Source: Polaromonas jejuensis NBRC 106434 (GTDB lineage Bacteria > Pseudomonadota > Gammaproteobacteria > Burkholderiales > Burkholderiaceae_C). From it: a DNA stretch of 64,000 nucleotides. The translations under genes and the position numbers were made by a program. Shown here piece by piece: positions 38,002-48,968 of the stretch (within the stretch, counting starts at the first letter, position 1; each line of letters opens with the position of its first letter). Location of the stretch: NCBI RefSeq assembly GCF_001598235.1, contig NZ_BCYO01000005.1, forward strand, positions 62,001 to 126,000. The letters are read 5' to 3'. Below the pieces are notes generated by a model. That model had not been told where the DNA came from, did not search any database, and was given only the letters and a program-made list of their open reading frames with translations.

Positions 38002-38886
38002 TTAATCGGTAAGCGTATACAAGGGAATGTCCTTGGCCGCCGCCAGCTTGTCGAGCTGCCGGCGTGTTTGCGTGAGCAAGAAGGCGGCGATGGCCTGGTG
38101 CGTGGCCGGCGCAAACATCGCCTTCATGCCGCCAGCAATCTCTATGCCTGCCGCTGCGCACAGGCTGGCCGCGAAATGCGGCTCCAGCGCGGCCACCGCC
38201 ACGCGGCCGTCCTTGCAGGGGTAGACGCGGTAGCCGGCATGCGCACCGCCCACCGAGCCGCCCGGCAGCGTCAAGCCCCATTGGCGGGGCAGGGCCAGAT
38301 AGGCGGCCGCATCAGACAGGGCAATCTCCATGAACACGCCCTTGCCCTTGAGTCGCTGGTTCAGCGTCGCCTGCAACACCGCTTCGCTGACCATCAGCGA
38401 GCCGCCCATGTCGGCATACAAGGTGGGTGGCAGCTCCAGCCCGGTCACCAGGCCGTTGTCGGCGAGATAGGTGAGGTCGTGGCCGGGCTCTTCGGCGCGT
38501 GCGCCCGGTGCGCCGACGATGGCGATTTGCGACAGGGCAGGGTAGAGGCGATGCAGTTTTTTCCAGTTCAGACCCAGCTTTTCAATCGCCGAGGGGCGAA
38601 ACGAGGTGAGCAGCACATCGGTCTTTGCCAGTTCGCGGTGCAGTGCCTTCTGCCCGGCGTGCGTCTTCAGGTCTGCCGTCAGCGGTTTCACACCCTCGTG
38701 CAAATCGGCGTAGGCGCGCTGGTTGTAGTGGCCCATGGGATCGCCCGAGGGCGGCTCCAGTTTGATGCAACGGGCGCCCATCTGGCGGCAACGCATCAGC
38801 GCGGCCGGGCCGGGCAGGTTGAGCGCCAAGCTGAGGATGCGGACGCCTTTCAGGGCTTGCGGTAGTTTGGCAGTGGCAGGTGTCAT
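38002..38886 (-). CDS. CoA-transferase III / AMACR-like protein, short form
   Basis: 294 residues, shorter than the 360-400 typical of CaiB/BaiF proteins. Family features: LKGVRILSLALNLPGPAALMRCRQMGARCIKLEPPSGDPM, LTADLKTHAG and the HDLTYLADNGLVTG motif (His-Asp as in alpha-methylacyl-CoA racemase). It may move CoA between carboxylic acids or racemise 2-methylacyl-CoA. It stands alone between the ATPase-receiver gene and pobA. Confidence 0.82.
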   Translation of the reverse strand: MTPATAKLPQALKGVRILSLALNLPGPAALMRCRQMGARCIKLEPPSGDPMGHYNQRAYADLHEGVKPLTADLKTHAGQKALHRELAKTDVLLTSFRPSAIEKLGLNWKKLHRLYPALSQIAIVGAPGARAEEPGHDLTYLADNGLVTGLELPPTLYADMGGSLMVSEAVLQATLNQRLKGKGVFMEIALSDAAAYLALPRQWGLTLPGGSVGGAHAGYRVYPCKDGRVAVAALEPHFAASLCAAAGIEIAGGMKAMFAPATHQAIAAFLLTQTRRQLDKLAAAKDIPLYTLTD

Positions 38887-38888
38887 TT

Positions 38889-38943
38889 GCTATTGAATTA
38901 GTAGCTGCTTGCGCCCGATGCACAAGGGCTGGAGTGCAAAATG
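38889..38943 (+). repeat. Family A palindromic repeat, full length
   Basis: Core GCTATTGAATTAGTAGC (38889-38905), then TGCTTGCGCCCGATGCACAA and GGGCTGGAGTGCAAAAT. This is the clearest copy and serves as reference for the family. Confidence 0.8.
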
Positions 38944-39036
38944 GCTCACAATTTACCGCAAAACACGGCCCCGCCATGAAAAACGGGCGACAGCGTCGCA
39001 CGCAGGTACCTGGCCCGCAACAGGCCAGGCGCTGGT

Positions 39037-40359
<1,323 letters not shown>

Positions 40360-40380
40360 CTACACGCTTGCAGACCAACC

Positions 40381-41139
40381 ATGACCATAGCCCGCGCCGA
40401 TTTCATTGAAGGCATGGCCAAGGGCATGGCCGTGCTGGAGAGCTTTGACACCGAACGCCAGCGCCTCAATGCCACGCTGGCGGCGCAGCGCTCGGGCATG
40501 ACGCGGGCGGCGGCGCGCCGCCACCTGCTGACGCTGGCGCATCTGGGCTACCTGGAAACCGATGGCAGCTACTTCTGGCTGTCGCCCAAGGTGCTGCGCT
40601 TTTCGGGCAGCTATCTCGCCTCGGCGCGCCTGCCCAGGGTCTTGCAGCCCACGCTCAACCGCCTGGCGGCGCAAACCCAGGAGTCGTTTTCCGCCGTGGT
40701 GCTGGACAGCGCCGAGGTGGTGATCGTGGCGCGCAGCGGCCAGATTCGCCTGCTGGCCTACGGCCTGCACCTGGGCGCACGCCTGCCGGCGCACGCCACC
40801 TCCACCGGGCGGGTGTTGCTGGCCTCGCTGAGCCGGCCCGAACTGAACGCCTGGCTCAAGGAGGTGACCCTGCGGCGCCTGACACCGCATACCGTGGTGG
40901 AGCCCAAGGCCTTTCGCAGCCTGCTGGCGCAGGTGCGCCGTGACGACTACTGCGTGGCCAGCGAGGAGCATGAGCTGGGCGTGCACGCGCTGGCCGTGCC
41001 GCTGCGCAACATGCAAGGGCGGACGGTGGCGGCGCTCAATGTGGTGGCCTCGCCCGCACGGCTGGCGCCGGCCGTCATGCAGCGCGATTTGCTGCCTTTG
41101 CTGCTGGATGCGGCGCGCGAACTGCGGCCACTGCTTTAG
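40381..41139 (+). CDS. pobR: IclR-family regulator, PobR/PcaR type
   Basis: 252 residues. N-terminal winged helix (FIEGMAKGMAVLESFDTERQRLNATLAAQRSGMTRAAARRHLLTL) and IclR effector domain (AHATSTGRVLLASLS; YCVASEEHELGVHALAVPLRN). PobR-type IclR activators respond to 4-hydroxybenzoate and switch on the divergent pobA. Assignment to pobA control is by position and family. Confidence 0.88.
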   Translation: MTIARADFIEGMAKGMAVLESFDTERQRLNATLAAQRSGMTRAAARRHLLTLAHLGYLETDGSYFWLSPKVLRFSGSYLASARLPRVLQPTLNRLAAQTQESFSAVVLDSAEVVIVARSGQIRLLAYGLHLGARLPAHATSTGRVLLASLSRPELNAWLKEVTLRRLTPHTVVEPKAFRSLLAQVRRDDYCVASEEHELGVHALAVPLRNMQGRTVAALNVVASPARLAPAVMQRDLLPLLLDAARELRPLL

Positions 41140-41237
41140 GTTTGCGCGAAACGGCGCCTGTTTCTGTCGCCGAGTGCATCAGTGCGTGGGGTAAACTGTG
41201 AATTTATACAGCATTCGCTGTTTCTACCCCCATTTTC

Positions 41238-43418
41238 ATGCTCCCTGACGAGATTGCCCGGCTGGCGCTTGAGGCCTTTGACCACGCGGTGGACGCCTCC
41301 GGCAGCTTTCGCGACCGGCCCGGCCAGCGGCTCATGGCCGAAAAGGTGGCGCAGACCTTTAGCCTGGCCACATTAGGCCGCCCCGAGGAGGACGGCGATG
41401 AGCCGGTGCGCGCCATTGCGGTGATCCAGGCCGGCACCGGTGTGGGCAAGTCCCTCGCGTACTGCGCGCCTGCCATCGCGGCGGCACTGGCGCGCAACAC
41501 GCGTGTGCTGATTTCCACCGCCACTGTGGCGCTGCAGGAGCAACTGGTGAACAAGGACTTGCCGGCGCTGGCCGCCATCCTGCCGCAGCCCTTCAAATTC
41601 GGGCTGGCCAAGGGGCGCGGGCGTTATGTCTGCAAGCTCAAGCTGTCGCGCCATGCGGGCACGGCGGGGGAGGCGGATGAGGACGACCTGTTTGCCGACG
41701 AGCTGGCCGCGGCGGCGCCGCAGCATGTGACGGAAGCCCGCACCACCTTTTACGCGGCGCTGGTGCGCGAGCTCTCCAGCGGCGCCTGGGATGGCGATCG
41801 CGACAACCTGGCCCAGCCGCCCGAGTCCGACTTCTGGTCGGCGGTGGCGGCCGAGTCCAGCTCCTGCACCGGCAAGCATTGCCCGGTGTACAGCAACTGC
41901 ACCTATTACGAAAAGCGCAAGGAACTGGTGGGTGCGCAGGTGATTGTGGCCAACCATGACCTGCTGATGTCTTCCCTGGGCTCGCGGCTGCTGCCCGAGC
42001 TCGACAACTGCCTGCTGGTGCTCGATGAGGGGCATCACCTGCCGGCCGTGGCGCTGGACCAGTTTGCGGCGTCCATGGACCTGAGCCGCACCACCTGGCT
42101 GGACACGCTGGCCAGCCGCGCGCGTCGCATTGGCGGGCTGATGACCGTGTCCGAGGCGGCCGACGTGCCGCGCTTTGGCGCGCAGCTGCGCCAGAGCCTG
42201 CTGGACATCAGCCGCCTGGTGATGGACCTGCACGGCCAGGCCTTCAAGGAGGCGCGGGGCGCGCAGGGGCCGGTGCGGGTTCGCCTGCCGCGCGGTGGCC
42301 TGCCGCCGGCGCTGGATGAGCCGCTGCGCATGGTCAGCGTGATGGCCGAAAGCTTTCTGGCGGTGCTCAACACGATTGCCAAGGCGCTGCGCACCGCGAT
42401 GCGCGACCAGCCCGACGAGGCGCGCCGGCTCTCCACCCTGTATGCCCAGCTGGGCATGCTGTCGCCGCGCCTCGAGCAGGTGCAGGCTGCCACCCAGCTG
42501 CTGCTGCGCGAGGCGGAGGACGGGCAGGACAGCGTGCCCGTGGCCAAGTGGTTCACCTTTGAGATGGGCGAAGGCGGGCTGGACAGCGGCCTGGTGATCA
42601 TCAAGGCGCATGCCAGCCCCATCCTGCCGGGCAGCACGCTGCGCAACAACTTCTGGTCGCGGGTGCGCTCGGCGGTGGTGACCTCCGCCACCCTCACGAG
42701 CTGCGGGCAGTTTGACTTTTACCTGCGCGAGTCCGGCCTGCAGAGCGACCCGGCGGTGAGCACGCTGGAAGTGGCGAGCCCGTTTGACTACGCGCGCCAG
42801 GGGCGCTTCGTCACGGTGGAAACCCAGGCCGACCCCAAGCAGACCGAGGCCTTCACGGCCGAAATGGTGCGGGCGCTGCTGGGGGATGTGGCCGGGGTGG
42901 AACACGGCGCCTTGTGCCTGTTTACCTCACGCGAGCAGATGCGCCAGGCCGTGGAGGCGCTGGATGAGGCACTGCGCGGCCGGGTGCTGGTGCAGGGCGA
43001 GTTGCCGCGCACCCTGCTGCTCAAGCGCCACCGCGAGCGCGTGGAGGCGGGTGGTGCTTCGGTGATTTTCGGCATGCAGTCCTTTGGCGAAGGGCTGGAC
43101 TTGCCGGGGCAGCTTTGCGAAACCGTGTTCATCGCCAAACTGCCGTTTGCACCGCCCGACGACCCGGTGGGCGAGGCACGCGCCGAGTGGCTGCGCTCCG
43201 TGGGGCGTGATCCGTTCAGCGAGCTGGTGGTGCCGGCGACGGCCATCCGGCTGGCGCAGTGGGCGGGGCGGGCCATACGCACGGAAACCGACCGGGCCTT
43301 TGTCTACTGCTACGACCGCCGGCTGGTGAACACGAGCTATGGCCGTCGTCTGCTGCAGGGGCTGCCGCCCTTTGTGCAGCAGCGCCGCAGCGCCGCGGGT
43401 GTGGTCACGGCGGGGTAG
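41238..43418 (+). CDS. dinG: ATP-dependent DNA helicase DinG (XPD-like, Fe-S)
   Basis: 726 residues. Walker A VIQAGTGVGKSLAYCAPA (about 55-70), Fe-S cysteines at GRYVCKLKL and SSCTGKHCPVYSNCTYY (four in total), DEGH box LLVLDEGHHLPAVAL, and C-terminal motifs ASVIFGMQSFGEGLDLPG and QWAGRAIRTE. A 5'-3' superfamily 2 helicase that unwinds R-loops and forked DNA in damage repair. Single gene. The long minus-strand frame opposite it (41373-42905) is a shadow. Confidence 0.95.
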   Translation: MLPDEIARLALEAFDHAVDASGSFRDRPGQRLMAEKVAQTFSLATLGRPEEDGDEPVRAIAVIQAGTGVGKSLAYCAPAIAAALARNTRVLISTATVALQEQLVNKDLPALAAILPQPFKFGLAKGRGRYVCKLKLSRHAGTAGEADEDDLFADELAAAAPQHVTEARTTFYAALVRELSSGAWDGDRDNLAQPPESDFWSAVAAESSSCTGKHCPVYSNCTYYEKRKELVGAQVIVANHDLLMSSLGSRLLPELDNCLLVLDEGHHLPAVALDQFAASMDLSRTTWLDTLASRARRIGGLMTVSEAADVPRFGAQLRQSLLDISRLVMDLHGQAFKEARGAQGPVRVRLPRGGLPPALDEPLRMVSVMAESFLAVLNTIAKALRTAMRDQPDEARRLSTLYAQLGMLSPRLEQVQAATQLLLREAEDGQDSVPVAKWFTFEMGEGGLDSGLVIIKAHASPILPGSTLRNNFWSRVRSAVVTSATLTSCGQFDFYLRESGLQSDPAVSTLEVASPFDYARQGRFVTVETQADPKQTEAFTAEMVRALLGDVAGVEHGALCLFTSREQMRQAVEALDEALRGRVLVQGELPRTLLLKRHRERVEAGGASVIFGMQSFGEGLDLPGQLCETVFIAKLPFAPPDDPVGEARAEWLRSVGRDPFSELVVPATAIRLAQWAGRAIRTETDRAFVYCYDRRLVNTSYGRRLLQGLPPFVQQRRSAAGVVTAG

Positions 43419-43512
43419 TTTTGACCATGCGGCTGTGCCGCTGGCTTGAGGCCGGACGCGAGACCGGAGGCCCGAACGCCGAATGCGCCACCTCGGGGGT
43501 TGCAAGGGCCGC

Positions 43513-44256
43513 TCAATGGCCCAGGATTTTGGAGAGAAAGTCCCGGCTGCGCTCGTTTTGTGGGTGGTTGAAAAAGTCGTTCGGGTTGTTTTGCTCGAGG
43601 ATCTGGCCCTGGTCCATGAAGATCACGCGGTCGGCGACGGCCTTGGCAAAACCCATTTCATGGGTGACACACACCATGGTGATGCCCTGGCCGGCCATTT
43701 CCACAATGACGTCCAGCACCTCCTTGATCATTTCGGGATCCAGCGCCGAGGTCGGCTCGTCAAACAGCATGATCTTGGGGGTCAGGCACAGCGCACGCGC
43801 AATCGCAACGCGTTGCTGCTGGCCCCCTGAAAGCTGCAAGGGGTATTTGTCAGCCTGCTCGGCAATCCGGACCCGCTCCAGCTGGAGCAAGGCTTTCTCG
43901 GTGGCCTCTTTTTTGGGCAACTTGCCCACCCACATCGGCGAGAGGGTCAGGTTCTCCAGCACCGTCAGGTGGGGGAACAGGTTGAACTGCTGGAACACCA
44001 TGCCCACTTTTTTGCGAACCTGGTCAATCGCCTTGACGTCGTCCATCAGTTCCACGCCATCGACCACCAGGCGGCCCTGCTGGTGCTCTTCGAGCCGGTT
44101 GATGCAGCGTATCAGCGTGGACTTGCCCGAGCCGGATGGGCCGCACACCACGATGCGCTCGCCTTGAGCCACTTGCAGGTCGATATCGCGCAACACATGG
44201 AAGTTGTTGCCGTACCACTTGTTGACTTTTTCGAAGGTGATGATGGGTTCAGTCAT
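43513..44256 (-). CDS. aapP: General L-amino-acid ABC transporter ATP-binding protein
   Basis: 247 residues. Walker [12 protein letters not shown]-loop [15 protein letters not shown], signature [16 protein letters not shown], Walker [14 protein letters not shown]. The order receptor-permease-permease-ATPase on the minus strand (47816 to 43513) is that of aapJQMP of Rhizobium. The ATG at 44256 has no good ribosome site, although the frame stays open upstream into the aapM region. Confidence 0.93.
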   Translation of the reverse strand: MTEPIITFEKVNKWYGNNFHVLRDIDLQVAQGERIVVCGPSGSGKSTLIRCINRLEEHQQGRLVVDGVELMDDVKAIDQVRKKVGMVFQQFNLFPHLTVLENLTLSPMWVGKLPKKEATEKALLQLERVRIAEQADKYPLQLSGGQQQRVAIARALCLTPKIMLFDEPTSALDPEMIKEVLDVIVEMAGQGITMVCVTHEMGFAKAVADRVIFMDQGQILEQNNPNDFFNHPQNERSRDFLSKILGH

Positions 44257-44291
44257 GGGAGGTATGGGGTTGGTGGCTGGCCTGGAGGCGC

Positions 44292-45398
44292 TTAGCGCTG
44301 CTTGCTCTTGTTGACCTGCTTTTCGACCCACTGGCTGTAGCGCGACATCGAGAAGCAGAAAATAAAATAAATCAGTGCAATGAAAAGATAGCCCTGCAGC
44401 TTGAACGGCTTCCAGTCGGCATCGGCATTGATGCCCATGTCCAGCGCACCGGTGAGTTCGTAGAGGCTGACGATGCTCACCAAAGAGGTGTCCTTGAAAA
44501 TGGAAATGAAGCTGTTCACGATGTTGGGAACCACCATGGCCAGCGCTTGCGGCAACACAATCTTGCGCTGGGTCTGCCAGTACGACAGCCCGATGGTGGC
44601 TGCGGCCTCGATCTGGCCCTTGGGGATGGCCTGCAGGCCACCGCGTATGACTTCGGCCAGGTAGGCCGCGGAAAACAGGGTAATGCCCACCAGCACGCGG
44701 ACCAGCACATTGATCGTCAGCCCCTCGGGCATGAACAAGGGGAACATGAACGACGCCATGAACAGCACCGAAATCAGCGGCACGCCACGGATCAGCTCCA
44801 CATAAATCGTGCAAAACACGCGGATCGCCGGCAGGTCGGAACGCCGCCCCAGCGCCACCACCAGGGCGATAGGAAATGCCATCACGATGGACAGTGCCGA
44901 CAGCAAAATGGTCAGCGGCAGGCCGCCCCAGCGATCGGTTTCGACCTTGCTCAGGCCCAGCGTGTTGCCATACATCAGGACAAAAAAGACCACCAGTACC
45001 GCAATCCACAGCCCGGCCAGCCAGGGTTTCCAGAAGGACCGCATGCAGCTGGCGACCAGCATGGCCAGCATCAGCAGCGTGGCCACCAGGGGGCGCCATT
45101 GCTGCTCGAAGGGGTAGCGGCCAAAAATGATGACCCGGTATTTTTCGGCGATCACGCCCCAGCAGGCGCCCGTCCCTTCGGCCGCGCGGCAGGTCTTGAC
45201 ATCCGGAATCCAGACCGCGCTGAACAGGGACCAGTTCAGAAGCTGGGGTATCAGCCACAGCAGCAGCCCGCCCAGCATGAGGGTGGCGGCACCGGTTTTC
45301 CAGTCGCCAAACAGGTTGGGGCGCAACCAGGCCAGCAGGCCACCGGTATTCGTGGGCGCAGGGCGTGGGGGAATGATGTGAAAGGATGGAGCGCTCAT
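44292..45398 (-). CDS. aapM: General L-amino-acid ABC transporter permease
   Basis: 368 residues from ATG 45398 (TTG 45413 is possible). Multiple membrane segments; the EAA loop [28 protein letters not shown] lies near residue 270, with [28 protein letters not shown] at the start of the conserved permease core. Long N-terminal part with a periplasmic loop, as in AapM. Starts 15 bases after aapQ. Confidence 0.93.
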   Translation of the reverse strand: MSAPSFHIIPPRPAPTNTGGLLAWLRPNLFGDWKTGAATLMLGGLLLWLIPQLLNWSLFSAVWIPDVKTCRAAEGTGACWGVIAEKYRVIIFGRYPFEQQWRPLVATLLMLAMLVASCMRSFWKPWLAGLWIAVLVVFFVLMYGNTLGLSKVETDRWGGLPLTILLSALSIVMAFPIALVVALGRRSDLPAIRVFCTIYVELIRGVPLISVLFMASFMFPLFMPEGLTINVLVRVLVGITLFSAAYLAEVIRGGLQAIPKGQIEAAATIGLSYWQTQRKIVLPQALAMVVPNIVNSFISIFKDTSLVSIVSLYELTGALDMGINADADWKPFKLQGYLFIALIYFIFCFSMSRYSQWVEKQVNKSKQR

Positions 45399-45413
45399 GA
45401 AGAAGGTTTCCAA

Positions 45414-46589
45414 TCAACGTTCTTTGATGGCGACATGCGCGTTGTACCAATTCATCAGCACCGCCGTGAACAGCGACAGGCTGAGGTAGACCGCCATCAG
45501 GATGGCGATGCATTCCACGGCGCGCCCGGTCTGGTTCATGGCGGTGTTGGCAATCGAGACAATATCGGGGTAGCCAATCGCCACGGCCAATGAGGAGTTT
45601 TTGGTCAGATTCAAATACTGGTTGGTGAGCGGCGGGACGATCACGCGCAAGGCCTGGGGCAGCATCACCAGGCGGATTTCCAGGCCCCGGTCCAGCCCGA
45701 GTGCGGCGGCGGCTTCCCCTTGTCCGGCAGGCACGGAGGCAATGCCGGCACGCACGACCTCGGCAATGAAGGCGGCGGTGTAAATCGTCAGGCCCAGCAG
45801 AATGGCCAAAAATTCCGGGGTGAGGGCGCCGCCGTTTTCAACCGAAAAGTCGCCCTTGATCGGCCGGTTCAAGGCGGTTGGCGCACCACCCAGCAGCCAG
45901 CCCAGCAGTCCCGCCACCAGCACCATGACCAGGGGAACCCAGAACATGCTGGGGGCCAGTCCAGTGGCTTCAAACCGCTTTTGGGCCCAGCGGCGGTAGA
46001 GCCATGCCAGGACAAGGCCTGCGGCCAGGCCCGCCGCAGCCCAGGCCTGGCCGGCCTCCCACACCGGAATCGGAAAGTTCAGGCCGCCTTTGCTCAGAAA
46101 GAAGGGGCCGAATTTCAAGGCATCCTGAATCGATGGAAGCATCTCGGTGAGCACCAGGTACCACATCAGCAGTTGCAGCAGCACGGGAATATTGCGGAAA
46201 CATTCGACGTAGGCCTTGCAGAGTCCGCGAACCAGCGCATTGCGGGAGAAGCGGCCTACGCCGATAAGGGTTCCCAAAACCGTCGAGGCCACGATGCCGG
46301 CCACGGCGACGCGCAAGGTGTTGCTGAGGCCGACCAGAAACGCGCGCCAGTAATTTTCTGAGGAGTCGAAGGGGAAAAGACTCTCGCCGATTGAGAAGCC
46401 GGCCGACTGGCTCAGAAAGTCGAAACCGCTTTGAATGCCGCGAACCCGCATGTTGTGCAGGGTGTTGGAGACCAGGAACCAGACCGCCAGTCCGATGAGT
46501 CCAATGGCGATGACCTGGTAAACCAGGCCCCTGAAGGCTTGGCTCCGCCAGGACCAGGTGGTTTTTTTCGGCGGGCTTTTGGGCGACAT
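45414..46589 (-). CDS. aapQ: General L-amino-acid ABC transporter permease
   Basis: 391 residues from ATG 46589, which has GGAGG six bases upstream; ATG 46613 lacks one. Features: [31 protein letters not shown] near residue 95 and the EAA loop [27 protein letters not shown] near 290. AapQ and AapM are paralogues that form the heterodimeric channel for uptake of many L-amino acids. Confidence 0.93.
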   Translation of the reverse strand: MSPKSPPKKTTWSWRSQAFRGLVYQVIAIGLIGLAVWFLVSNTLHNMRVRGIQSGFDFLSQSAGFSIGESLFPFDSSENYWRAFLVGLSNTLRVAVAGIVASTVLGTLIGVGRFSRNALVRGLCKAYVECFRNIPVLLQLLMWYLVLTEMLPSIQDALKFGPFFLSKGGLNFPIPVWEAGQAWAAAGLAAGLVLAWLYRRWAQKRFEATGLAPSMFWVPLVMVLVAGLLGWLLGGAPTALNRPIKGDFSVENGGALTPEFLAILLGLTIYTAAFIAEVVRAGIASVPAGQGEAAAALGLDRGLEIRLVMLPQALRVIVPPLTNQYLNLTKNSSLAVAIGYPDIVSIANTAMNQTGRAVECIAILMAVYLSLSLFTAVLMNWYNAHVAIKER

Positions 46590-46781
46590 GGAAGCCTCCG
46601 TAGGGGTGTTCATGACTCAGCGCTGCTAACCCTGAAAGGGCGCTTTGGGCGCTTTGGCGTGCTTTATGGCGGCGGGCCGGTGTCCGTGAGAAACCGCCGC
46701 CCATCTAGCAACTTCCAAACCTGCAAGGCGGGCGACGTCACGGTCAACGGCGTTAATGACGTTAATGACGTTAGGGCGTTA

Positions 46782-47816
46782 TCAGCGGATTGGCAAGGCG
46801 TACATCAGGCCGCCCTTGTTCCACTGGTTGTTGATCCCGCGCGGCAGGCCCAGTGCCGAGTGCGGTCCGACGTTGCGCTCGAAAATCTCGCCATAGTTGC
46901 CGGTGGCCTTGATGGCACGGGCCATCCAGTCCTTGTCCAGACCCAGCAGCTTGCCGGAGTCTTCGCCCGTGCCCAGAATGCGCTTGACGACCGGGTCCTG
47001 GCTGCTGTTCTTGAGCTGGTCGACGTTGGCCTGGGTGATCCCGTACTCCTCCGATTCAATCAGCCCGTAGATCACCCATTTGACGATGGCAAACCATTCA
47101 TCGTCGCCACGGCGCACCATGGGGCCCAGCGGTTCCTTGGAAATCAGATCCGGGAGAATGACGTGATCCGCGGGCGTGGTGGCCACCTTGTTGCGAATCG
47201 AGGCCAGGCCCGACGCATCGGTGGTGTAGGAGATGCAGCGGCCGGCAAAGTAGGCGGCGGTGGCCGCTTCTTCTTTTTCAAACACCACGGTCTTGATGTT
47301 CAGGTTGTTGCCCTTGGAGTAATCGGTGAGATTCTTCTCGGTGGTGGTGCCTGATTGCACGCATACCGTCTGGTTCTTGAACTGCTTCGCGGATTTGATG
47401 TTGCTCTTTTTGGGAACGATGAAGCCCTGGCCGTCGTAGTAGGTGACAACCGTGTCATTCAGACCCAACGAGGCATCGCGGGTGAGCGTGAACGTGGTGT
47501 TGCGTGAGAGCACGTCAATCTCGCCCGATTGCAGCGCGGTAAAACGTTGCTGGGCGGTCAATGGGACATATTTCACCTTCTCGCTGTCGCCGAGCACGGC
47601 CGCCGCAATCGCGCGGCAGACATCCACATCCAGCCCGGCCCATTTACCGCTGGAGTCGGCGGCCGAAAACCCCGCCAAACCCGTGTGCACACCACACACC
47701 ACTTGCCCGCGCGACTTGATGCCATCAAGCGTTTTACCAGCCATGGCCGGCGCCGCCGACAGCAGACCAGCGGCGGCAAGCGCCAGAGCGAACCCTTGTT
47801 TGGTGAACCTGTTCAT
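46782..47816 (-). CDS. aapJ: General L-amino-acid periplasmic binding protein
   Basis: 344 residues from ATG 47816, signal peptide MNRFTKQGFALALAAAGLLS cleaved after AMA. Family 3 binding protein with GQVVCGVHTGLAGFSAADSSGKWAGLDVDVCRAIAAAV and VLSRNTTFTLTRDASLGL, characteristic of the AapJ/BztA group. The 192-base gap to aapQ is consistent with extra receptor transcript; two copies of GTTAATGAC (46752-46769) sit just after its stop. Confidence 0.94.
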   Translation of the reverse strand: MNRFTKQGFALALAAAGLLSAAPAMAGKTLDGIKSRGQVVCGVHTGLAGFSAADSSGKWAGLDVDVCRAIAAAVLGDSEKVKYVPLTAQQRFTALQSGEIDVLSRNTTFTLTRDASLGLNDTVVTYYDGQGFIVPKKSNIKSAKQFKNQTVCVQSGTTTEKNLTDYSKGNNLNIKTVVFEKEEAATAAYFAGRCISYTTDASGLASIRNKVATTPADHVILPDLISKEPLGPMVRRGDDEWFAIVKWVIYGLIESEEYGITQANVDQLKNSSQDPVVKRILGTGEDSGKLLGLDKDWMARAIKATGNYGEIFERNVGPHSALGLPRGINNQWNKGGLMYALPIR

Positions 47817-48049
47817 GGCTGATGTGTCCTGTTCAAAAAGTTGACTAAGGGATGCCTGAGGCCGATGGGAAGACCATGACTGCAGACAGAAACGATGGTG
47901 CGCTTTAAAAAAACAGGGGGATATCGGGGCTGACCCTGACGGGGAACGCTCTCGAGTGGCCTTCAGGCTAGCCATGGAGCGTTGTTCCGGTCTTCGAAAA
48001 AGCCCGCGCGCCGGGACAAGTGACCGGCGCAGGCGGAGAAGCCAGGGCC

Positions 48050-48763
48050 CTAGACGCCCAGGTACTGCTGCAGCAATTGCGGCCGGGCATGCAGCTCTGG
48101 GGAGCTGCCTTCAAACACCACTTCGCCCTTCACAAGAATCACGTTGCGGTCGGTGATCTGCGTGACATGCTTCCAGTTCTTGTCGACGATGACGCTGCTG
48201 ATGCCTGTTTCCCGCACGACCTGGCATATTCGCCAGATGTCGCGCGCAATCAGCGGCGCCAGGCCTTCGGTGGCTTCATCGAGGATGAGCACGTCGGGAT
48301 TGGTCATGAGGGCGCGGCCAATCGTCAGCATTTGCTGCTCGCCGCCGCTGAGCTGCTGGCCGCCGTGGCCCAGGCGCTCCTTCAGGCGGGGGAAGGTTTC
48401 CAGCACACGCTCATAGGTCCAGTCGCGCTGGCCGCGGGTGCCGGCGCGGGCCGCCATCTTGAGGTTTTCCACCACGCTGAGGTTGCCAAAAATGCCGCGC
48501 CCTTCGGGCACGTAGGCAATCCCGAGGCGGGCGATTTCATAGGGCGGGCGCCCCATCATGGGCTGGCCGGCAATGTCCACGGAACCCGAGCGCGGCTTGA
48601 CCAGGCCCATGATGCTTTTGAGCAGCGTGCTTTTGCCCATGCCGTTGCGGCCCATGAGGCCTATGGTCTCGCCGCGCGCCACCCTGAAGTCTATGCCGCG
48701 CAGTATGTGGCTGGCGCCGTAGTAGGTGTTGATCGCTTTCGCGTCGATAAGTAGAGTGCTCAT
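48050..48763 (-). CDS. livF: Branched-chain/aromatic-acid ABC transporter ATPase, LivF type
   Basis: 237 residues from ATG 48763. Walker A GRNGMGKSTLLKSIMGL, LivF-specific YVPEGRGIFGNLSVVENL, signature LSGGEQQMLTIGRALM, Walker B VLILDEATEGLAP. Last gene of the minus-strand run that begins with benzoate-CoA ligase (55554). The context argues that this HAAT-type importer takes up benzoate or a related aromatic acid rather than leucine. Confidence 0.9.
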   Translation of the reverse strand: MSTLLIDAKAINTYYGASHILRGIDFRVARGETIGLMGRNGMGKSTLLKSIMGLVKPRSGSVDIAGQPMMGRPPYEIARLGIAYVPEGRGIFGNLSVVENLKMAARAGTRGQRDWTYERVLETFPRLKERLGHGGQQLSGGEQQMLTIGRALMTNPDVLILDEATEGLAPLIARDIWRICQVVRETGISSVIVDKNWKHVTQITDRNVILVKGEVVFEGSSPELHARPQLLQQYLGV

Positions 48764-48769
48764 AAGGTC

Positions 48770-48965
48770 CCCAGCCGGCCGCAGCGCCGGGCCGCCCCAA
48801 GCAAGGCCAGCCCCCGAGGGGCTGGAGCCTGCGGCTCCAAACCTGCTTGAGCAGGTTTGGACAGGCGACAGAGGCGAAGCGTCTCGCGAGCCGCGGCCTG
48901 CAAGGCCTCGCGTAGTACACGAAGTGTTCTCGAAGAGCGGCGTAGCCACAAGCGTGGGGGCCACA
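48770..48965. repeat. Family C GC-rich repeat in the livF-livG spacer
   Basis: The 205-base gap inside the operon is filled with palindromic, GC-rich sequence: CGGGCCGCCCCAAGCAAGG, CAGCCCCCGAGGGGCTGG, AACCTGCTTGAGCAGGTT and, at the end, TACACGAAGTGTTC and AGCGTGGGGGCC. Related pieces recur at 50762, 52008 and 52448. Confidence 0.75.
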
Positions 48966-48968
48966 TCG

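Noticed and set aside
41373..42905. 510-codon minus-strand frame inside dinG
   Set aside because: Antisense shadow rich in His, Arg and Gln; dinG motifs are complete on the plus strand.
43513..45513. 666-codon minus-strand frame spanning aapP and part of aapM
   Set aside because: Only its 3' part (from ATG 44256) is the ATPase. The upstream part is an out-of-frame reading of the aapM permease and has no membrane or domain logic, so it is not a fusion protein.
46752..46769. Two tandem GTTAATGAC copies considered as iterons or an array
   Set aside because: Only two 9-base copies at the 3' side of aapJ; far too few for an origin or CRISPR.
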